DNA of 34,101 bases from a virus. The notes beneath the pieces are model-generated. The model was not told the DNA's origin. It worked only from the letters and a program-made list of their open reading frames with translations, and ran no database searches. Positions 29,832 through 34,101 of the stretch are shown piece by piece; within the stretch, counting starts at the first letter, position 1, and each line of letters starts with the position of its first letter. The translations under genes were made by a program, and so were the position numbers. Location of the stretch: positions 1 to 34,101 of the IMG/VR virus record IMGVR_UViG_3300030061_000362; one strand, given 5' to 3'.

Positions 29832-32237
29832 CTATTTTCCTCTCTGTTTTAATAGTTCTCGTTCCATCGCACTTTGTATCCTAGCCTCTGTTTGAGCCTC
29901 CTGACTAGCTAACCTCTTGCCAAACTGATCCGCTCTAATCTGTTGATTCTGTGCATCCAACTGTAACTTGGCCTTGTCAGTATTCGCGTCATTCTGTTCA
30001 GCCTGTGCCCGAATCTGTAGCTCCTGCTCTTTTAGTTTTACCAGAGGATCAGGACCTTGACCAGATATTTGTCCAGATAGCTCCTTAGCCTGCTGCATAC
30101 CTTGCGCCACTAACTGAGCCACCATAGCCTGATAGTTCAACTCTTGAGACTCCACAGGCATAGGACCCGCTTGCGCCATCTGAGCTTTCGCTTGCTCCTC
30201 CGCCTGTATCTTGACGTGTTCCAAAACGTGCTTCTGCAATGTCGCTGCCACAGGAGGAACAGAACCCACCAACGGTGATGACCCAAATACCAAATGCGCC
30301 TGAATATGCGCCTGATGGTTCTGACCCTCAAACGCTTTCAACGTCATCATGTCCATAGCATTAATGTTCTCCTGTGCAGGGTCCAAGGGCCGCGGTTCCT
30401 CGTCAGGCATAGACTTTAATAACCTATCTACATCCGATACACCAATCGCCTCATACATATCACGATACACCTCATACATATTATGTATCTCTGGAGCCTG
30501 AGTCGCTAACTGCATCTTTGTCTGCGCCAAAGCTATTCTTTGTGCCTGACTAAAGGTGTTTGGATTAGAAACAGGTAAAATATCCACCTTGCTATCAAAA
30601 TCTTCCGCCATGATCTTTTGATCCTGACCCTCAACCGCATAGGGATACTCCTGTGGTAAAAACTCCGCCATTACCTTTGCCAACAGTTTAAACTCCAACC
30701 TCATAGCATAATGAAGCCTTTTATGTACCGCACTCATCACACGGCTACCCTGCTCCAATAAAGCCAGTGTCGTACCCACAGCTGCCTGCTGATTGCCATC
30801 CCCAACCTTCATATCGGTAATCGTCGCAAACCTCTGACCCGCCTGTACCACAAACCCTAATAAATTAAATAAAGTTTGATCGGGACCCTTAAACGGCAAT
30901 GGCATGAGGCTATCCCTGATAGCCCCACCGGGTGCATCTACATCTCTAAATTCACCCGGCTGAAGAGGATCTTCGTCATCACGGATCCGTAGACCACGGG
31001 CCTTGAAGCCCGCAGGGAGATTTGATAACGTACCCGCGTCGATCAACTGCCTCAGTGCTGCCGTGGCGGTTCGCGAGAGTCCGCCAATCGTATGTATCAA
31101 ACCTAAGCCATAAAACCCAAAACCCGGTAAAAATTTAAAATGTACAAAATATTGTATCTTCCTCTTTAGGCTGTCGTCCTCTTTGTAGTTTCTTCGTATA
31201 GACAATATCTTGCCGTTATCTTGAGAAATAGTAACAATATAAGGAAGCTTCACCCCTGTAGGCTCATCCTCATCATCCACCTCTTCAAAACCTTTTAAAT
31301 CTAAATCAACATGACACTCCAATAACGTACAGTCATAGTCAATCTGAGAAGGTTCCACACCAGATATTCTGTTTATCTCCCCTTGAACCTCCGATACATC
31401 CCCCTGTGCAGGAATAACATCCATGTCTAAATAAATTCCCGCAAGTTGTTGCTTCCTCAAGTCGTTCAAACCCATGCGAACAATATGCGTTACATTCGGA
31501 CAGTTGTCCAAATCCGACGTGTCATAAGGTACAATCAACTGCTCCGCAGGCACAAACTTGCTCATAGCACGGCCCGCTACCTCATCAAAATAAATCTTCT
31601 TAAACGTACTCCCCGCTAACGGTAAATAAAACAACATCTGATCCATGTCAGGCGTGTAATCCTCCATCACATTCGTAACATAGTAGTTCATAAAATGACG
31701 AACCCGCTCAGACTGCTCCTGCTTGGCCCGCGTTCTCTCCCCCATAATCACCGTCCGAACAGGACCAGAAGAAGGTAATAACTCATTAAAAGCTTGCGCC
31801 TGAAACTGCGTAGCAGCCTCCGCCAACAAAGGATGCGTCACGCCACTCGCACCGCGAAACGGTTGCGACCTCTCCTCATAATTAAAACCTAAAAGCTCCA
31901 AACCATCAGTATACGCATCCTCCCACTCCTGACGACTAGCCTTGTTAGCGTCAAACTCCCCCAGTAAATCCGAAGAAATACGACCCAACTCCATATCAGA
32001 AATGTTCTCCGCTAAGTTCTCCGTAAACCCAACTTCCTCCCGCTCATCCTCAGGATCAAAATCTACAGTAGCTCCCCCGTCCTCTTCTTCCGTAATCTCT
32101 ATCTCAATATTAGGGTCCATGAGCAGCGGACCGTCGTCCGTGCTAGGTATCTCAAGCTCTATCTCCGCCATCAAATCCGCTTCATCCAACTGCGAAGGGA
32201 CATTCTTGTCCATTAAACTTCCAACTTTTTCAGCCAT
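29832..32237 (-). CDS. Portal protein, P22-like size (801 aa)
   Basis: ATG at 32237 with AGGA about 6 bases upstream. The first 80 residues are very acidic. The portal core includes GVTHPLLAEAATQFQAQAFN, ELLPSSGPVRTVIMG and MEDYTPDMDQMLFYLPLAGS, TFKKIYFDE, signatures I recognise in marine podovirus portals. Later come RRNYKEDDSLKRKIQYFVHF and VGDGNQQAAVGTTLALLEQG, the crown/stem helices. The C-terminal 150 residues are Gln/Ala-rich coiled coil (KLKEQELQIRAQAEQNDANT), like the helical barrel of the P22 portal (725 residues). It forms the dodecameric DNA channel at one vertex and the docking ring for terminase and adaptors. It directly follows the large terminase. Confidence 0.88.
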   Translation of the reverse strand: MAEKVGSLMDKNVPSQLDEADLMAEIELEIPSTDDGPLLMDPNIEIEITEEEDGGATVDFDPEDEREEVGFTENLAENISDMELGRISSDLLGEFDANKASRQEWEDAYTDGLELLGFNYEERSQPFRGASGVTHPLLAEAATQFQAQAFNELLPSSGPVRTVIMGERTRAKQEQSERVRHFMNYYVTNVMEDYTPDMDQMLFYLPLAGSTFKKIYFDEVAGRAMSKFVPAEQLIVPYDTSDLDNCPNVTHIVRMGLNDLRKQQLAGIYLDMDVIPAQGDVSEVQGEINRISGVEPSQIDYDCTLLECHVDLDLKGFEEVDDEDEPTGVKLPYIVTISQDNGKILSIRRNYKEDDSLKRKIQYFVHFKFLPGFGFYGLGLIHTIGGLSRTATAALRQLIDAGTLSNLPAGFKARGLRIRDDEDPLQPGEFRDVDAPGGAIRDSLMPLPFKGPDQTLFNLLGFVVQAGQRFATITDMKVGDGNQQAAVGTTLALLEQGSRVMSAVHKRLHYAMRLEFKLLAKVMAEFLPQEYPYAVEGQDQKIMAEDFDSKVDILPVSNPNTFSQAQRIALAQTKMQLATQAPEIHNMYEVYRDMYEAIGVSDVDRLLKSMPDEEPRPLDPAQENINAMDMMTLKAFEGQNHQAHIQAHLVFGSSPLVGSVPPVAATLQKHVLEHVKIQAEEQAKAQMAQAGPMPVESQELNYQAMVAQLVAQGMQQAKELSGQISGQGPDPLVKLKEQELQIRAQAEQNDANTDKAKLQLDAQNQQIRADQFGKRLASQEAQTEARIQSAMERELLKQRGK

Positions 32238-32251
32238 GTTTTGTCCTCATG

Positions 32252-33712
32252 TCAATAATACGCCTTCACCTTAACAGAATTTTCCTCATCATGCCAGTCA
32301 TCTGTTGGTAATTGTACAAAATTACCCTGACGATACCTCATTAACGCCTGTGTCATGCTATCTACCAAATCATCATACTCCCCATTCGGAAACGCAGCCA
32401 CCTCCTCTATCAACTCCTCAGCCCACGTCTCGTCAGGGGCCCAAACCATCCCCGCCTCAAATAACGGACTAACCGCATGAACCCGCGTTACCTTGTCATT
32501 CCCCTTACTTGGCGTGAAATTTACCACAGGTATCCCCGTCTGCCTCATCTCCTGCGTCAACGGCAACCCACTCGCCTTAGCCTCCACTATCACCGCATCA
32601 GGCTCCCAATACTCCCATAACTCAAACGCCATCCCCTTCAACTCAGGAAAATCCCAACGACCCTTCTGACTGTCCAACAAAATTAAATTAGGAGCCCCCG
32701 CCTCCTCAGGAAAAAATACCCCCCACGTCGTTATCGCACTATAGTCACTCGTCTCCCGCTTACTAAATGCCGTATCATAACTCTGTATCACATACTGTAA
32801 CTGCGGTATCTTCTCCTGCTCCCACTTCTTCCACCACTCACGAGGTATAATCGCATTCTCCTCACCAGTAGGATTCTGCTGATACTGCGCATTCCACTTG
32901 CTCAACGGAATAGAAGCGCGGACCGCGGTCAAATCATCAAAACTCCAAAACTCAGGCCAACACGCCTTGCCATCCTCAAATATAGCAGGTAACTCCACTA
33001 CCTCCCACTGATCCGCTAACGGATCTTTAGCCATCGCCCTCAATAACTGACCCGTCATGTCCTTCTCCGACCACCGCGTCTGTACCAAAACTATACTCCC
33101 ACCCGGCTGTAACCTCTGTCGGGGGCCCCCAGTATACCAATCCCAAGCATCATCAAAACCTGTATTCGACATAGCCGTCTGCTCCGAATGCGGATCATCA
33201 ATAATTACTAAATCCCCACCACGACCCGCCAAATTCGACCCAACACCAACCGCATAGTACATCCCACCACTAGACGTATCCCACCGACCACTCGCCTTAC
33301 TGTCCGCAGCTAACTTAACCTCAGGAAAAACTGTCTTATAATCATCACTGTCAATCAAATTCTTCGTCTTACGACCAAAATTTACCGCCAAATCCGTCGT
33401 GTGCGTCGCCTGAATAATCTTCATCCGCGGATTACGGCCCATCATCCACGCAGGAAACAAAAAAGACGCAAACTCACTCTTCGTGTGCCGCGGTGCCATG
33501 TTGATAATCAAACGCTTTAACTCGCCGCTCGCAACCCGCTCCAACTTCTCCGCAATAATATGATGATGCCTCCCCGCTATAAACTCAGGCCACATAGATC
33601 GAACAAAAGTTAAAAAATTATCTTTACACGCATCATTCTTTTCAAGCTGCGCTAACCGCAGTTCAAGCTTCAAAAGCTTATCTTCATTCAGATGGTTTAT
33701 CGGTACATTCAT
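32252..33712 (-). CDS. terL: Terminase large subunit (486 aa)
   Basis: ATPase half: Walker A MAPRHTKSE (residues 72-80, a variant of PPRHGKSE with T77 before K78), Walker B DLVIIDDP (167-174) and coupling motif VLVQTRW (208-214). Nuclease half: SYDTAFSKRETSDYSA (D313), VIVEAKASG (E377) and EYDDLVDSM (D447, D448, D451), the acidic RNase H-like triad. It pumps DNA into the head through the portal and cuts the concatemer. The length is normal for the family. No small terminase gene lies upstream in this window. AGGGG lies about 8 bases before the ATG at 33712. Confidence 0.94.
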   Translation of the reverse strand: MNVPINHLNEDKLLKLELRLAQLEKNDACKDNFLTFVRSMWPEFIAGRHHHIIAEKLERVASGELKRLIINMAPRHTKSEFASFLFPAWMMGRNPRMKIIQATHTTDLAVNFGRKTKNLIDSDDYKTVFPEVKLAADSKASGRWDTSSGGMYYAVGVGSNLAGRGGDLVIIDDPHSEQTAMSNTGFDDAWDWYTGGPRQRLQPGGSIVLVQTRWSEKDMTGQLLRAMAKDPLADQWEVVELPAIFEDGKACWPEFWSFDDLTAVRASIPLSKWNAQYQQNPTGEENAIIPREWWKKWEQEKIPQLQYVIQSYDTAFSKRETSDYSAITTWGVFFPEEAGAPNLILLDSQKGRWDFPELKGMAFELWEYWEPDAVIVEAKASGLPLTQEMRQTGIPVVNFTPSKGNDKVTRVHAVSPLFEAGMVWAPDETWAEELIEEVAAFPNGEYDDLVDSMTQALMRYRQGNFVQLPTDDWHDEENSVKVKAYY

Positions 33713-34101
33713 CGGGGGCCCCTGACCCTTAAAATAACCATTTTTTCTTAATAGTAAATAGCTGTTCGTTTTTACGGTGAAATATTTGAGAGAAACATAG
33801 CCCTAGCCCTCGTGCCGACGCACCGTGGGCCGTCGATTTTTTGCCGTTTTTCATGGTTTTTGATGATGGAAAAATGACCCGATATTTGTGGGTCCCACGC
33901 GTTTTTTATTGGTCCGCGGTAGTCGGTCCGCGGTAGTTGGTAAAAAAGATTTACAAGTGATTCGTTTTTAATTGTAGTCGGTCCGCGGTAAATGGTCCGC
34001 GGTATCTGAGGCGCGGTAGTTGGTTAAGGATTCGAGCTAGTCGGTCCGCGTAGTTGGTTAAGGATTCGAGCTAGTCGGTCCGCGTAGTTGGTTAAGGATT
34101 C
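33713..34101. other. Non-coding region upstream of terminase
   Basis: 389 bases without a convincing gene. Bases 33713-33780 are AT-rich apart from a GGGGCCCC palindrome at 33714-33721. Bases 33790-33900 hold GC-rich imperfect palindromes, including CGACG/CGTCG followed by six T on the plus strand and GTGGGTCCCAC at 33889-33899. From 33911 to the edge is a repeat array, described separately. No clear promoter for the terminase gene can be named. This could be a packaging or control region, or a boundary between gene blocks. Confidence 0.6.
33911..34101. repeat. GGTCCGCGG repeat array ending in a 34-bp tandem repeat
   Basis: TAGTCGGTCCGCG occurs four times (33920, 33975, 34038, 34072). GGTCCGCGG occurs four times (33911, 33925, 33980, 33994). 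CGCGgTAGTTGG or CGCGTAGTTGG occurs four times. The last 85 bases are a perfect 34-bp tandem repeat: copies at 34017-34050 and 34051-34084, and 17 bases of a third at 34085-34101, where the window ends. The unit includes TTGGTTAAGGATTCGAGC. Perfect copies at the very edge may be a real terminal array or an assembly loop. Confidence 0.85.

Noticed and set aside
33816-33842. Plus-strand terminator-like hairpin (CGACG/CGTCG plus T-run)
   Set aside because: The stem is only 5 bp with a 10-base loop, and there is no plus-strand gene for it to end. Kept only as a remark.
33729-33854. 41-residue minus-strand frame (MKNGKKSTAHGASARGLGLC...)
   Set aside because: It lies over the non-coding palindromic region, has no ribosome site, and the stretch preceding it is not coding. 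It could be real but is not supported.
33911-34101. CRISPR-like array
   Set aside because: The units are adjacent with no unique spacers, and the core repeats are irregularly spaced. No cas gene is present.
1-34101. Prophage integration, tRNA or host genes
   Set aside because: No integrase, attachment site, repressor or tRNA cloverleaf was seen, and no cellular housekeeping gene. GroES, methyltransferase and oxygenase are within normal phage content.

Overview
This window looks like the morphogenesis and lysis half of an uncultured, probably marine, tailed phage with a short tail (podovirus-like). Every gene I can support lies on the minus strand, so the module reads from right to left. Stop and start codons very often overlap as TAATG or ATGA, so translation is tightly coupled. 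Four things point to a podovirus: a P22 gp4-like adaptor, an SU10-type adaptor, a gp10-like tail protein, and the absence of a tape measure, sheath or tail tube. I see no integrase, repressor, polymerase, tRNA or CRISPR array. The host cannot be determined. The 3TM (GTA-type) holin and GH108 endolysin pairing is common in phages of Alphaproteobacteria, but that is only suggestive.

Layout in the direction of transcription. 34101-33713: non-coding, with an array of GGTCCGCGG-containing repeats that ends in a perfect 34-bp tandem repeat at the window edge. 33712-29832: large terminase and portal. 29827-25628: small accessory genes, a solo N6-adenine methyltransferase-like protein, an EF-hand membrane protein, further small membrane proteins, a 3TM holin, a GH108 endolysin, a 2OG-Fe(II) oxygenase-like protein and a small helical protein. 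25635-22214: GroES-like co-chaperonin, scaffold-like protein, two head-associated proteins and the major capsid protein. A strong hairpin terminator follows the capsid gene, with a promoter built into it. 22093-19171: two head-associated proteins, four very small Lys/Arg-rich proteins (one a perfect 19-residue repeat), and one unknown protein. 19169-10555: adaptors, small tail proteins, a repeat-rich beta protein, a self-cleaving S74 tail fibre, an XhlA-like membrane peptide and the gp10-like tail protein. 10510-1: five consecutive large low-complexity proteins (471, 452, 914, 1345 and at least 317 residues), the last running off the left edge. Their position and composition suggest internal or ejection proteins.

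Together the genes package DNA (terminase, portal), build the head (scaffold, capsid, probably helped by the phage GroES), close it (adaptors, gp10-like), add fibres, load internal proteins and lyse the cell. The least explained parts are the basic-protein cassette, short motifs shared by otherwise unrelated proteins, the terminator/promoter/5'-hairpin arrangement after the capsid gene, and the repeat array beside the terminase. Family names come from recognising the protein sequences; no search was run.
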